DNA from: Arthrobacter luteolus NBRC 107841
Lineage (GTDB): Bacteria; Actinomycetota; Actinomycetes; Actinomycetales; Micrococcaceae
Direction: 5' to 3'
Length of the DNA stretch: 64,000 nucleotides
NCBI RefSeq assembly: GCF_001552075.1
Contig: NZ_BCQM01000004.1
Location: 186,001 to 250,000, forward strand
The notes beneath the pieces are model-generated. The model saw only the letters and a program-made list of their open reading frames with translations, did no database searches and had not been told where the DNA came from. Both the position numbers and the translations under genes were made by a program. Shown here piece by piece: positions 31,926 to 40,717 of the stretch (its first letter is position 1; the number at the start of each line of letters is the position of its first letter).

Positions 31926-33426
31926 ATACCTCCTGGAAGTGCAGGGGATCAGCAAGGCCTTTCCGGGCGTCCAGGCCCTGGACGGGATGCATCTCAACCT
32001 GCGCCACAACGAGGTCCTGGCGCTGGTGGGGGAGAACGGCGCGGGAAAGTCCACGCTCATGAAGCTGCTCTCCGGCATCGAAACCCCGGACGCGGGCAGC
32101 TTCACGCTGAACGGGGAGCAGATCTCCGTGGCCAGCCCCCGCCATGCGCAGCAGCTGGGCATCAGCATCATCCACCAGGAATTCCACCTGATGCGGGACC
32201 TGACCGTGGCCCAGAACATCTTCATCGGACGGGAGCCGCGCACCGGCCCGTTCCTGAACGAGCGTGCGCTGAACCGCAAGGCGCAGGAGCTTTTTGACCG
32301 GATCGGCATTGACCTCGACCCGCGGCAGCCCGTAGCGGGGCTGACCGTCGCCCGGCAGCAGATGGTGGAAATCGCCAAAGCCCTCTCCTGGGATTCGGTC
32401 CGGGTCCTGATTATGGATGAGCCGACGGCGGCCCTGAACGATGCGGAGGTGGCCGCCCTGCACGGACTCATCCGCCAGTTCACCACCGCGGAAACCGGCG
32501 TTATCTACATCTCCCACCGGATGGACGAGCTCAAGGCGATTTCCGGGCGGATCACGGTTATCCGCGACGGGGAATACGTGGACACCGTGGACACCGCCGC
32601 CACCACCATGCGGGAAGTCATCTCCCTGATGGTGGGGCGGCAGGTGAAAACCGACCAGCGTCCTGCAGAAACCCGGGTCAGCGGAGAGCCGCTGCTCAGC
32701 GTCCGCGGTCTCAGCACCAAGACCCTGCTGGACGACGTCAGCTTCGACCTGCATCCCGGCGAAATCCTGGGGTTCGCCGGACTGATGGGGGCCGGGCGCA
32801 CCGAAGTTGCCCGGGCCGTCGTCGGCGCCGACCGGATCACCGCCGGAACCATCCACCTCCGCGGGCGTGCGGTGAGAATCCCGACGCCGGCAGCAGCCGC
32901 GGCGCTGGGCATCGGCTATCTGTCCGAAGACCGCAAGCATTTGGGCCTGATGCTCGAACGCAGCGTCGCCGAGAACATTGTGCTGACGTCGCTGCCCAAA
33001 CTCAGCACGGCCGGGTTCGTGAAGCCGAAGGCCATCCGGGACCAGGCCGTGGCGTCCGTGCAGCAGCTGCGGATCAAAACACCGGGAATCCGGCAGAGCG
33101 CCAAGAACCTCTCCGGCGGAAACCAGCAGAAAGTGGTGATCGCCAAGTGGCTCTTCCGCGACTGCGACATCCTCATTTTCGACGAACCGACCCGGGGGAT
33201 CGACGTCGGCGCGAAGGACGAAATCTACGCCCTCCTGAACGAGCTCGCCGCGGCGGGGAAATCGATCATCATGATCTCCTCTGAACTGCCCGAGGTCCTG
33301 CGCATGTCCCACCGGATAGCGGTCATGAGCGAAGGCCGGATCACCGGTGTCCTCGAAAACTCCGCGGCAACGCAGGAAAACATCATGGAACTGGCTACAC
33401 AAGGCAAAGGAGCCCCAGCAGCATGA
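31918..33426 (+). CDS. Sugar ABC transporter ATP-binding protein (double ATPase)
   Basis: This 502-residue protein of the RbsA/AraG type carries two ATPase halves. The first has Walker A GENGAGKS (38-45), QQMVEIAKAL and DEPTAAL. The second begins near residue 260 and has degenerate GLMGAGRTE plus LSGGNQQKV and DEPTRGIDVGAKDE. It energises uptake by the permease encoded next, whose ATG overlaps its stop (ATGA). With the fucose enzymes upstream, the cargo is probably L-fucose. Confidence 0.95.
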   Translation: MSEYLLEVQGISKAFPGVQALDGMHLNLRHNEVLALVGENGAGKSTLMKLLSGIETPDAGSFTLNGEQISVASPRHAQQLGISIIHQEFHLMRDLTVAQNIFIGREPRTGPFLNERALNRKAQELFDRIGIDLDPRQPVAGLTVARQQMVEIAKALSWDSVRVLIMDEPTAALNDAEVAALHGLIRQFTTAETGVIYISHRMDELKAISGRITVIRDGEYVDTVDTAATTMREVISLMVGRQVKTDQRPAETRVSGEPLLSVRGLSTKTLLDDVSFDLHPGEILGFAGLMGAGRTEVARAVVGADRITAGTIHLRGRAVRIPTPAAAAALGIGYLSEDRKHLGLMLERSVAENIVLTSLPKLSTAGFVKPKAIRDQAVASVQQLRIKTPGIRQSAKNLSGGNQQKVVIAKWLFRDCDILIFDEPTRGIDVGAKDEIYALLNELAAAGKSIIMISSELPEVLRMSHRIAVMSEGRITGVLENSAATQENIMELATQGKGAPAA

Positions 33427-34487
33427 GCACGGTAAATAAAGCACCAGCGGCTCCTGCGGGAAGCCCGCAGCCGCAGCCGGGAGGCCCCGGAAGAATCCGC
33501 AGCGCCCTGGCCGTCACCAGCCCGGGCCTGCGCGTCCGGTTCCAGACCTCGCTGCAGCAGCTGATGGCGTTCGGCTCCCTGATCGTCCTGGTCATCCTCT
33601 TCGGCATCCTGAACCCCCGGTTCCTGCAGCCCACGAACCTCTCCGACATCCTGCTCTCCACCGTGGTCATCGGGCTCCTGGCCCTCGGCGCCACCTTCGT
33701 GATCGTTACCGGCGGTATCGATCTCTCCGTCGGCACGGGCATGAGCCTGTGCTCGGTGATGACCGGTGTGGTGCTGACCAACCTTGGGATGCCGCTGATC
33801 TTCGGAGTGCTCGGCGGGATCCTGGCCGGCGCCCTGATGGGAGCCGTCAACGGGTTCTTCGTCTCCTACCTGAAAATTCCGCCCTTCATTGCCACTCTGG
33901 CCATGATGATGGTGGCCCAGGGACTGGCCCTGGTGATTTCCGGAACAAAGCCGATCTACTTCAACGACACCCCCGGGTTCAGTGCCCTGGCGCTGGGAAA
34001 ACCGATTGCCGGACTGGTGATTCCGAATGCCGTCTTCATCTTCTTCGCAGCCGCCGTCGTCGCCGGAATCCTGCTCAGCCGCACCCTGATCGGCCGGTAC
34101 ACGTTCTCCATCGGCAGCAATGAGGAAGCCACGGCGCTCTCCGGGATCAACGTGCGCAAGTGGAAGCTGCTCATCTACACGCTCGCCGGATCCTTCACCG
34201 GCCTCGCCGGTGTCATCATCGCAGCCAGGCTCAACTCGGCGCAGCCCGGACAGGGCATGGGGTACGAACTGCAGGCCATCGCGGCCGTCGTCATCGGCGG
34301 CACGTCCCTGGCCGGCGGCAAGGGCTCGATTATCGGCACCGTCATCGGTGCGCTGATCATGTCGGTGATGACCAACGGGCTGCGGGTGATCTCGGTTCCG
34401 CAGGAATGGCAGAACGTGGCGATCGGCGTCGTCATCCTGATTGCCGTCTACCTGGACATGCTGCGCCGGAAGGAGAACAGCACGTAG
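33423..34487 (+). CDS. Sugar ABC transporter permease
   Basis: The 354-residue membrane protein is of the RbsC/BPD_transp_2 family. A Pro/Ala-rich cytosolic leader of about 45 residues precedes eight to ten helices, from FGSLIVLVILFGILNPRF onward. The signature TGGIDLSVGTGMSLCSVMTGV and the EAA-like region GSNEEATALSGINVRKWKL are present. It would form the channel of the fucose importer. Confidence 0.94.
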   Translation: MSTVNKAPAAPAGSPQPQPGGPGRIRSALAVTSPGLRVRFQTSLQQLMAFGSLIVLVILFGILNPRFLQPTNLSDILLSTVVIGLLALGATFVIVTGGIDLSVGTGMSLCSVMTGVVLTNLGMPLIFGVLGGILAGALMGAVNGFFVSYLKIPPFIATLAMMMVAQGLALVISGTKPIYFNDTPGFSALALGKPIAGLVIPNAVFIFFAAAVVAGILLSRTLIGRYTFSIGSNEEATALSGINVRKWKLLIYTLAGSFTGLAGVIIAARLNSAQPGQGMGYELQAIAAVVIGGTSLAGGKGSIIGTVIGALIMSVMTNGLRVISVPQEWQNVAIGVVILIAVYLDMLRRKENST

Positions 34488-34583
34488 CCCCACGCTCCCG
34501 GGGTGTTCCCGTCCCCCAAACCTCCGAGGCAGTACAACGCTCTTCAACCACTCAACGGTTCTTCCAACAAAGGAGTTTGAGAA

Positions 34584-35555
34584 ATGATCCGGAAAAAGCT
34601 TGCGGCAGTCACCGCCGCGGCAGCGCTGATGCTCACCATGACGGCATGTGAAAGTACCGAAAGCAGTGCGGATTCCGACGGCGGAACCCCGTACATCGCG
34701 ATTGTGTCCAAGGGCTTCCAGCACCAGTTCTGGCAGGCCGTCAAGCAGGGCGCGGACCAGGCCGCGGAGGAATTCGGCGTCGAAATCACCTTCGAAGGAC
34801 CGGACAAGGAAACCAACGTGGACCAGCAGATCCAGATGCTGACCACCGCGCTGGGCAAGAATCCCTCCGCCATCGGCTTCGCGGCCCTGGACAGCCAGGC
34901 GGCCACCCCGCTGCTGGAGGAGGCCAAGTCCAAGGACATTCCCGTGGTGGCCTTCGACTCCGGTGTGGACAGCGACATCCCGGTGGCCACCGCCACCACC
35001 GACAACAAGGCAGCCGCCGCCGAGGCCGCCAAACAGCTGGCGGACCTGATCGGCGGCAAGGGAAAGATCGCCGTGATCGCCCACGATCAGACCTCGAAGT
35101 CCGGCACGGACCGCCGGGACGGTTTCCTGGAATGGATCGAGGAGAACGCTCCGGACATTGAAGTGGTGGACGTCCAGTACGGCGACGGGGACCAGCTGAA
35201 GTCCACCGACGCCGCCAAGGCGATCATTGCGGCCCATCCCGACCTGGCCGGTATGTACGGAACCAACGAAGGCTCGGCCATCGGCGTCGTCAATGCCGTC
35301 AAGGAACTGAATCTCAAGGGCAAGCTGACCATTGTCGGCTTCGACTCCGGCAAGGCTCAGATCGATGCGATCAAGGATGGCACCATGGCTGGTGCCGTCA
35401 CGCAGAACCCGGTGGGAATCGGCTATGAGACGGTCAAGGCCGCCGTCGCCGCTTCCAAGGGTGAAAGCGTGGAGAAGGTGATCGACACCGGCTTCTTCTG
35501 GTACGACGCTGAGAACATCGATTCAGACGAAATCAAGCCGAACCTCTACGAATAG
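34584..35555 (+). CDS. Sugar ABC transporter substrate-binding lipoprotein
   Basis: This 323-residue periplasmic-binding-protein type I lipoprotein has a signal peptide with lipobox LTMTAC (Cys22). The mature part follows the ribose-binding fold: IAIVSKGFQHQFWQAVKQGA, IGFAALDSQAATPLLEEAK, VVAFDSGVD and GMYGTNEGSAIGVVNA. It starts at ATG 34584 with an AAGGAG site, 96 bases after the permease. It delivers sugar to the importer; L-fucose is inferred from the operon. Confidence 0.94.
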   Translation: MIRKKLAAVTAAAALMLTMTACESTESSADSDGGTPYIAIVSKGFQHQFWQAVKQGADQAAEEFGVEITFEGPDKETNVDQQIQMLTTALGKNPSAIGFAALDSQAATPLLEEAKSKDIPVVAFDSGVDSDIPVATATTDNKAAAAEAAKQLADLIGGKGKIAVIAHDQTSKSGTDRRDGFLEWIEENAPDIEVVDVQYGDGDQLKSTDAAKAIIAAHPDLAGMYGTNEGSAIGVVNAVKELNLKGKLTIVGFDSGKAQIDAIKDGTMAGAVTQNPVGIGYETVKAAVAASKGESVEKVIDTGFFWYDAENIDSDEIKPNLYE

Positions 35556-35567
35556 AGGCTCCTGCTT

Positions 35568-35615
35568 TAAAGGGGAATGCCCCGCCGGCCGCAGCCGGCG
35601 GGACATTCCCCTTTT
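35568..35615. terminator. Terminator at the end of the fucose operon
   Basis: A stem of about 20 bp (AAAGGGGAATG.CCCGCCGGC and complement, one mismatch) with a CGCA-type loop and a closing CCCCTTTT lies between the convergent binding-protein and GntR genes. Confidence 0.9.
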
Positions 35616-35671
35616 ACCCTGCTTTGATGCCAGTTCGTCCTCGCCCGGTTGGCCCGTGAGGTGGGCCAGTG

Positions 35672-36343
35672 TCAGAGGGCCTGGCGCAGCCAGTTCTCCA
35701 CGCCGCTGACATGCACCGTCATCAGGGCCCGGGCCAGATCCGCGTCCTTCCGTGCCAGGGCAGCGGCAATGGCGGTGTGTTCGGCGAGGGTGGCGGACAC
35801 CGCTTTGTCCTGCGTCAGGCCGCGCCAGACCCGGGCCCGGACGGTGCTGCTGGAGAGCCCGTCGAGCAGGCTCTCCAGGTAGGAATTCCCGGACGCCTTG
35901 GCGATCAGGCTGTGGAAGGCGAGGTCATGGGCCACCAGGTCCTCCACCGAGGTGTCCTCGTGCACGGTGTCCAGGGTGGCGGTCAGCTCGGTGAGCTGTT
36001 CCCCGGTGATCCGCTGGGCAGCCAGGGAGGCGGACCCGGGTTCCAGGATGCGGCGGACCTCAAAGAGTTCCAGGACCGACGTGTCCTGGTGGAGGTCGAC
36101 GACGAAAGCCATGGCTTCGGTCAGCAGCTGCGGCTCGAGGCTGGTCACGTAGGTGCCGTCACCGCGGCGGACGTCCAGGACGCGGATCAGTTCCAGTGCC
36201 TTGACCGCTTCCCGCATGGAGCTGCGGGACAGGCCGAGGCGCTCGCTGAGGTCCTTCTCAGGGGGGAGCCGGTCACCCGCCTTCAGCTCACCGCTGATGA
36301 GCATGTCCTTGATTTTGGTGATCGCTTCATCCGTAACAGCCAT
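35672..36343 (-). CDS. GntR-family (FadR/FCD) transcriptional regulator
   Basis: The 223-residue regulator has an N-terminal winged helix (AGDRLPPEKDLSERLGLSRSSMREAVKALE) and an all-helical FCD effector domain (about 75-215). The usual metal-binding Asp/His pattern is visible in DLAFHSLIAKASGN and EHTAIAAAL. It converges on the fucose operon end and probably controls it. The core GGATGTTTC just upstream of its own start matches the motif at the divergent fucose promoter, implying autoregulation. Confidence 0.9.
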   Translation of the reverse strand: MAVTDEAITKIKDMLISGELKAGDRLPPEKDLSERLGLSRSSMREAVKALELIRVLDVRRGDGTYVTSLEPQLLTEAMAFVVDLHQDTSVLELFEVRRILEPGSASLAAQRITGEQLTELTATLDTVHEDTSVEDLVAHDLAFHSLIAKASGNSYLESLLDGLSSSTVRARVWRGLTQDKAVSATLAEHTAIAAALARKDADLARALMTVHVSGVENWLRQAL

Positions 36344-36354
36344 AGACCCATCCT

Positions 36355-36371
36355 AATGGTCGGATGTTTCG
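36355..36371 (-). promoter_or_regulatory. Putative operator before the FadR-type regulator gene
   Basis: On the minus strand AAACATCCGACC (about 36358-36369) repeats the ACATCCGA core seen at 28270-28277 and 28334-28341. The right half-site is degenerate. It lies about 15-25 bases before the regulator's ATG, suited to autorepression. Confidence 0.45.
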
Positions 36372-36381
36372 CGGGCGTTGC

Positions 36382-37572
36382 CTAGCTGCTGAGCGCGGCG
36401 GTGGGCGAGGTGCGCGCCGCCCGCATGGCAGGCAGCACGCCGGCAACCGCGCCCACGGCCACTGTGACCACAACGCCGGCGGCAAGCACTTCGGGCGGGA
36501 TAGCCATGGCCCAGCCATTGCTGTACGCGGCGATGGCGGTGATCACCCACCCCAGGAAGGTGCCGGCGAGTCCGCCATAGACGGACAGCAGCATGGCCTC
36601 GAAGAGGAATTGCAGACGGATGTGCCGGCGCGTGGCGCCCAGGGAACGCCGAAGCCCTATTTCACGCTGCCGCTCCAGCACCGAAATGACCATAGTGTTG
36701 GCCACTCCGATTCCTCCGACCAGAAGAGCGATGGAGCCCACCCCGACCAGCAGTCCGGTGAACGCCTGGTCCACAGTGTTCTTCGCGGCGAGAGCATCAG
36801 ATGGTCGGCTGACTTTCACCTCGCTAGGCGACTCAGGGTTGATGGTTGGCGGCAGCATGCTGCGCACATCCGCGACCAGGGCCTCTTCTGAGCGTTCGTA
36901 GAGGGTGGTGGGGTTGCCGCCATGGCCGAACAGCTGTGCTGCGATGGGCTCACCGATCAGCGCCGACGCGTCCAGTTCCGGGGCCAGCGGGGAGCTGTCG
37001 AGGATGCCGGCCACAGTGAAGTGCTGGTTGCCGAGCCAGACGCTGGAACCCGGGCTTTGAATGCCCAGGCGTTCAGCCGTGCCGCGGCCGAGTACGACTA
37101 CGGGGTACTGGGCGGTGGCTTCGTTGAGCCAGTTTCCGTGCAGGAGCTCAGCCCCCGTGGCCGCCAGGAGATCCAGATCGGTGGCAGCCACGCTGAGGCC
37201 GCCGGTGCGGGAGGGAGAGATTTCTGAGTTTCGGTAAATGTGGACGTTTTCAAGCACACTGGTGGAGCTCGCGTGCAGCACCCCGGGGATACGGCGCACT
37301 TGGGCCACAGACTCCGGAGGGAGCTGGGCTTCCTTCCCGAACAAGTCGTCCCCGGCGGTGACGGTGAGCAGGTTGGTGCCCAGCTCGGAGAGCTTCTCCT
37401 TCACCAGCGCCTGGCTGGAAGTGGAGATTCCAATAACCGAGATCATTGCGGCAATGCCGATGGCAATGCCAAGGGCGGACAGGATGGCACGACCCGGCCG
37501 GGCACGGGATCCGTGAAACCCCAGGGCCAGGAGATCGCCGGGGCGCAGCCGGGAACGCTTGATGGAACTCAT
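36382..37572 (-). CDS. MacB-like ABC transporter permease (FtsX domain)
   Basis: The 396-residue membrane protein has the MacB topology. Helix 1 (RAILSALGIAIGIAAMISVIG) is followed by a large extracytoplasmic domain (about 55-265), then three C-terminal helices with the FtsX signature VANTMVISVLERQREIGLRRSLGATRRHIRLQFL. Such pumps use ATP to drive export or lipid-linked extrusion without transporting through the membrane itself. The ATG overlaps the ATPase stop (ATGA). It acts with the ATPase and adaptor encoded upstream. Confidence 0.93.
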   Translation of the reverse strand: MSSIKRSRLRPGDLLALGFHGSRARPGRAILSALGIAIGIAAMISVIGISTSSQALVKEKLSELGTNLLTVTAGDDLFGKEAQLPPESVAQVRRIPGVLHASSTSVLENVHIYRNSEISPSRTGGLSVAATDLDLLAATGAELLHGNWLNEATAQYPVVVLGRGTAERLGIQSPGSSVWLGNQHFTVAGILDSSPLAPELDASALIGEPIAAQLFGHGGNPTTLYERSEEALVADVRSMLPPTINPESPSEVKVSRPSDALAAKNTVDQAFTGLLVGVGSIALLVGGIGVANTMVISVLERQREIGLRRSLGATRRHIRLQFLFEAMLLSVYGGLAGTFLGWVITAIAAYSNGWAMAIPPEVLAAGVVVTVAVGAVAGVLPAMRAARTSPTAALSS

Positions 37573-38258
37573 GAAAAAACCTTTGCCGTATCTGAGATGA
37601 TCTGCCCGTCACGAAGGCGCACCTGACGCGGCAGGCCGTCTGCGAGTTCCTGATCGTGGGTAATGACCACAACGGTTGTGCCGCCGGCGTTCAGCTCCTG
37701 CAGAATCTCCATAACTCCCTGGCCGGACTTGGTGTCGAGGCTGCCGGTGGGCTCATCGGCGAGGAGCAGCGCCGGTTCACCCACCACCGCGCGCGCTATG
37801 GCGACCCGTTGACGCTCACCGCCGGAGAGCTGGCGGGGATGGTGCCTGAGCCTGTGGCCCAGGCCGACCTTCTCCAGGGCAATGACGGCCCGGCGCCGGC
37901 GTTCCCGGGCGGGAACGCCGGTATACAACAGGCCTGCGGCTACGTTATCGATGGTTGCCACACCGTCCGAGAGGTGGAACTGCTGGAAAATAAAGCCAAT
38001 GGTGTAGGCACGCAGCGCGGACAGCTCGGTATCGCTGAGCTGCGCAATGTCATTGCCGGCGATCCGGGTACTACCCGCCGAAGCGCGGTCAAGGGAGCCA
38101 ATAATATTCAGCATGGTTGACTTGCCCGAGCCGCTGGGGCCGACGATGGCCAGCATCTCGCCTTCGACGATGCGCAGGTCCACTCCGTCCAGTGCGACCG
38201 TTGGCGGGGACCCGTACTCCCGCCTCACTCCGCTGAGCTCAACAATCGCGGAGTTCAT
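37569..38258 (-). CDS. MacB/LolD-like ABC transporter ATP-binding protein
   Basis: This 229-residue ATPase has Walker A GPSGSGKS (40-47), FIFQQFHL as Q-loop, signature LSGGERQRVAIARA, Walker B LLLADEPTGSLD and the H-loop VITHDQELA. It belongs to the MacB/LolD class that powers mechanotransmission-type exporters. Its start overlaps the adaptor stop by four bases, and its stop overlaps the permease start, so the three are translationally coupled. Confidence 0.95.
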   Translation of the reverse strand: MNSAIVELSGVRREYGSPPTVALDGVDLRIVEGEMLAIVGPSGSGKSTMLNIIGSLDRASAGSTRIAGNDIAQLSDTELSALRAYTIGFIFQQFHLSDGVATIDNVAAGLLYTGVPARERRRRAVIALEKVGLGHRLRHHPRQLSGGERQRVAIARAVVGEPALLLADEPTGSLDTKSGQGVMEILQELNAGGTTVVVITHDQELADGLPRQVRLRDGQIISDTAKVFS

Positions 38259-39373
38259 TTGGCAACCACCACTTTGTCGCCCTCAGCCAGCCCGCCGCCC
38301 GTGACTATGACCTGGCCATCGGCGAAGGTTCCGAGTTCCACCTCCACACGTTCCGTCGTCGAACCGCTGAGGCGTTCGACGGCGAAGCCGCCCCCGGGCT
38401 GTGCCAGCAAGGCCACAACTGGAACCAGCAGCGAGTCTGTGCCCAGGACCCGGCTGAACACCGTAGTCACTGCAACATTGTCCAGGTTTTCGCCGGCGGC
38501 GGGGTCATCCAAGGACAGGACCACAGGAACCTTGAGACTGGTACCCGTGGCTCCCTCCACCTCCGTGGGAGCATCAAGCCGGGTGACCGTTCCGGCGGTT
38601 TCCGAGCCGCCCGGGAGCACGACGGTCACTTTCGTGCCCGGTGCGGCCAGGGACTGCTGGGAAGTTTCAACGTTGACCTGCACAACCTTGTTGGTGTCGG
38701 TGACGGAGACGATCTCCGTGCCGGCCGCATCCCCAACCTGTGCCTTGTGGTCCTGGACCCGCAGGTCTGTGGGAGAGAAGAAGATCCTGCCCAGCTCGAC
38801 CTTGCCCGTTACTTCCAGGCCTGCGGTTTTCTGCCAGTATCGAATGGCATATCCGGTATTTGCATCAAAGTTCTCATCCGGCGCAAACCCGAAGAACCCC
38901 AGGGCGGAAAGGTTTTCTTCAAGCTGGAGCACGTCGCCGCCTGGAACCATGCCCTGCTCAAAGCCCCGCCACGCCGGAATTTCGCCCGACATCAGGATCA
39001 CTGGACTCTCATTGACGCGGAAGAGTTCCTCACCGGCCGTGACCACGGTGCCGGCGTCGGGCAACTCGGTGAGCGTGCCTTCCAGAACGGTCCCCACGGC
39101 GCGTGGCTTGGAGTAGCCCAGGGTGCCCTGGAGCCTCAGCTGTTCCGTGAGATCCCCCCGGGCAACGGTCTGGGTTTCGAGGTTGAGATGGTTTTCTCCG
39201 GCGGCGTCATTGTCGGCGTTGCTGGGGGATGTGGGCAGGATGGCTACCGCTGTCACGACGGCGGCCACGGCGGCGATGCCCACAGCCGACACGACCAGTG
39301 CGCGGCGGGACGGGCGGCGCGTGGTCCGCTTTGCGCTGCGGACATCGGTGTGGAGCTGGTCCTCATTCGCCAT
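38255..39373 (-). CDS. Efflux adaptor (HlyD-like) with peptidoglycan-binding domain
   Basis: The 372-residue protein has a basic cytosolic tail and one N-terminal membrane helix (about 25-47), followed by extracytoplasmic domains. A lipoyl/barrel-sandwich region surrounds a peptidoglycan-binding type-1 fold (LQLEENLSALGFFGFAPDENFDANTGYAIRYWQK; about 130-170). A beta-barrel and C-terminal LAEGDKVVVAK complete the adaptor. This layout is common in actinobacterial MacA substitutes. ATG 39373 starts two bases after the lipoprotein stop. Its role would be to link the pump to the cell wall or to substrate. Confidence 0.88.
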   Translation of the reverse strand: MANEDQLHTDVRSAKRTTRRPSRRALVVSAVGIAAVAAVVTAVAILPTSPSNADNDAAGENHLNLETQTVARGDLTEQLRLQGTLGYSKPRAVGTVLEGTLTELPDAGTVVTAGEELFRVNESPVILMSGEIPAWRGFEQGMVPGGDVLQLEENLSALGFFGFAPDENFDANTGYAIRYWQKTAGLEVTGKVELGRIFFSPTDLRVQDHKAQVGDAAGTEIVSVTDTNKVVQVNVETSQQSLAAPGTKVTVVLPGGSETAGTVTRLDAPTEVEGATGTSLKVPVVLSLDDPAAGENLDNVAVTTVFSRVLGTDSLLVPVVALLAQPGGGFAVERLSGSTTERVEVELGTFADGQVIVTGGGLAEGDKVVVAK

Positions 39374-39375
39374 CG

Positions 39376-39891
39376 CTAGTTGACCTGCTCCATGGACTGC
39401 TCTGAGCACTTGTCCACAACGTCGGGGTCGGTTTCGGGCCCGAGAGCCGAGGTCATTCCGCCCTTGACCGGGTCGGGGAAGTCGAAGCCGGCATCACGCA
39501 TGCACTTAGCGAAAATGAGCTGGGATTCAAAGATCTCATCATCTGTGGGCTGGCTTTCATCCACTGGAGGTTCCCCGACCTCCTTGCTGCATGCCTGTGC
39601 CACCCGGTCGAAGGCCTCCATGTCGAACTGGGTCGTGTCGACGCTTCCGCTTCCACCCTCCGGGCCGCCCTCGCCGCCACTGATGTCAAAACCGGCGTCC
39701 AGGAAGCAGTCGTCCATGTCCTGCCGCCAATCCGCCATGGACATCTCATAGGAATCGGTCTTTAGCTGCCCGTCTTCGGGCTGGGCGGGGGAACAGGCAG
39801 AAACAGTGAGGAGCAAAGCGGAGGCCGCTATCAAGGCTGCTGATTTCCGGAGGCTAAGGTTGGCTTTCCTGAAGGTGGCGTTGGCTTGCAA
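39376..39891 (-). CDS. Small Cys-rich lipoprotein linked to the MacB system
   Basis: This 171-residue lipoprotein starts at TTG 39891, preceded by AAAAAGGA at the right distance. The signal peptide ends in lipobox LTVSAC. The mature part contains two similar units, DDCFLDAGFDISGG and AKCMRDAGFDFPDPVKGG, suggesting internal duplication, plus further cysteines in QACSKEVGEP and DKCSEQ. Lipoproteins carrying a CMR-x2-G-x-x-x-PDP motif recur beside actinobacterial MacB-type pumps; their function is undescribed to my knowledge. The long upstream open frame is not coding. Confidence 0.8.
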   Translation of the reverse strand: MQANATFRKANLSLRKSAALIAASALLLTVSACSPAQPEDGQLKTDSYEMSMADWRQDMDDCFLDAGFDISGGEGGPEGGSGSVDTTQFDMEAFDRVAQACSKEVGEPPVDESQPTDDEIFESQLIFAKCMRDAGFDFPDPVKGGMTSALGPETDPDVVDKCSEQSMEQVN

Positions 39892-39955
39892 TCTACAGTC
39901 CTTTTTCGGGGTTCCCCGGGCGGTTGTCCGGGCAACTACCACTTCACCAGCGCAG

Positions 39956-39999
39956 GGGTTACGGGAAGGTAAAGCGCTGGCCTTACCTTTCCGTAACCC
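39956..39999. promoter_or_regulatory. Long inverted repeat between export operon and two-component genes
   Basis: Arms of 17 bases (39956-39972 GGGTTACGGGAAGGTAA; 39983-39999) match with one mismatch across a 10-base spacer. A third half-site-like TTAAGGTAGGG follows at 40014-40024, next to a TTGACT -35. It is midway between the divergent starts at 39891 and 40055 and is a candidate binding site for the response regulator. Confidence 0.6.
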
Positions 40000-40054
40000 T
40001 CCATCTGATTGACTTAAGGTAGGGCCGAACGGGTATGCGCAAGGAGAGGGGCAC

Positions 40055-40717
40055 ATGAGGGTACTGATTGTCGAGGACGAGGAGTTCCTGGCCGAAGCCA
40101 TCCGATCCCGGCTGGAAATGGACGCCATCGCAGCGGACATCGCCGGGGACGGCACCAACGCGCTGCTGGCTGTTGAAGACAATGATTACGACGTCGTCCT
40201 GCTGGACCGGGACATCCCCGGTGTCCACGGCGACGACGTCTGCCGCCAGTTGTCCGAAGACCCGGCCAGTCCGGCCATCTTGATGCTCACCGCCTCGGGC
40301 AGCCTCAACGACAAAGTGGGCGGGCTTGGGCTGGGCGCCGACGATTACCTGGCCAAGCCTTTTGAATTCCCCGAGCTGATCGCCCGCCTGCGGGCGCTGA
40401 ACCGGCGGAAGTTCACATCCCACCCGCCTGCGCTTGAATGTGGAGCGCTACGGCTGGATCCTTTTCGACGCGAAGTGTCTTTGGAGAGCCGGTACGTGCA
40501 ACTGACGAAGAAGGAATTCTCCGTCCTGGAACTGCTCATGAAGGCTGGCGGCGGCCCTGTCAGCGCTGAAACCATCCTGGAGAAGGCCTGGGACGAGAAC
40601 GCCAATCCGTTTACCAATACCGTGAAGGTGACGATCAGCAACCTCCGCCGCAAGCTCGGCAATCCGGCCATCATCACCACCCTTCCGGGAGTCGGCTATG
40701 CCGTCAGCAGAGACTGA
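40055..40717 (+). CDS. OmpR-family response regulator
   Basis: The 220-residue regulator has a receiver domain with the acidic pair Glu7/Asp8, phospho-acceptor Asp51 (VVLLDRDIPG) and Lys101 (YLAKPF). The C-terminal winged helix contains LTKKEFSVLELLMKAGG and the recognition helix NTVKVTISNLRRKLG. It overlaps the histidine kinase gene by 20 bases, so the pair forms one unit. Its divergent position suggests it controls the MacB-like export operon. Confidence 0.95.
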   Translation: MRVLIVEDEEFLAEAIRSRLEMDAIAADIAGDGTNALLAVEDNDYDVVLLDRDIPGVHGDDVCRQLSEDPASPAILMLTASGSLNDKVGGLGLGADDYLAKPFEFPELIARLRALNRRKFTSHPPALECGALRLDPFRREVSLESRYVQLTKKEFSVLELLMKAGGGPVSAETILEKAWDENANPFTNTVKVTISNLRRKLGNPAIITTLPGVGYAVSRD

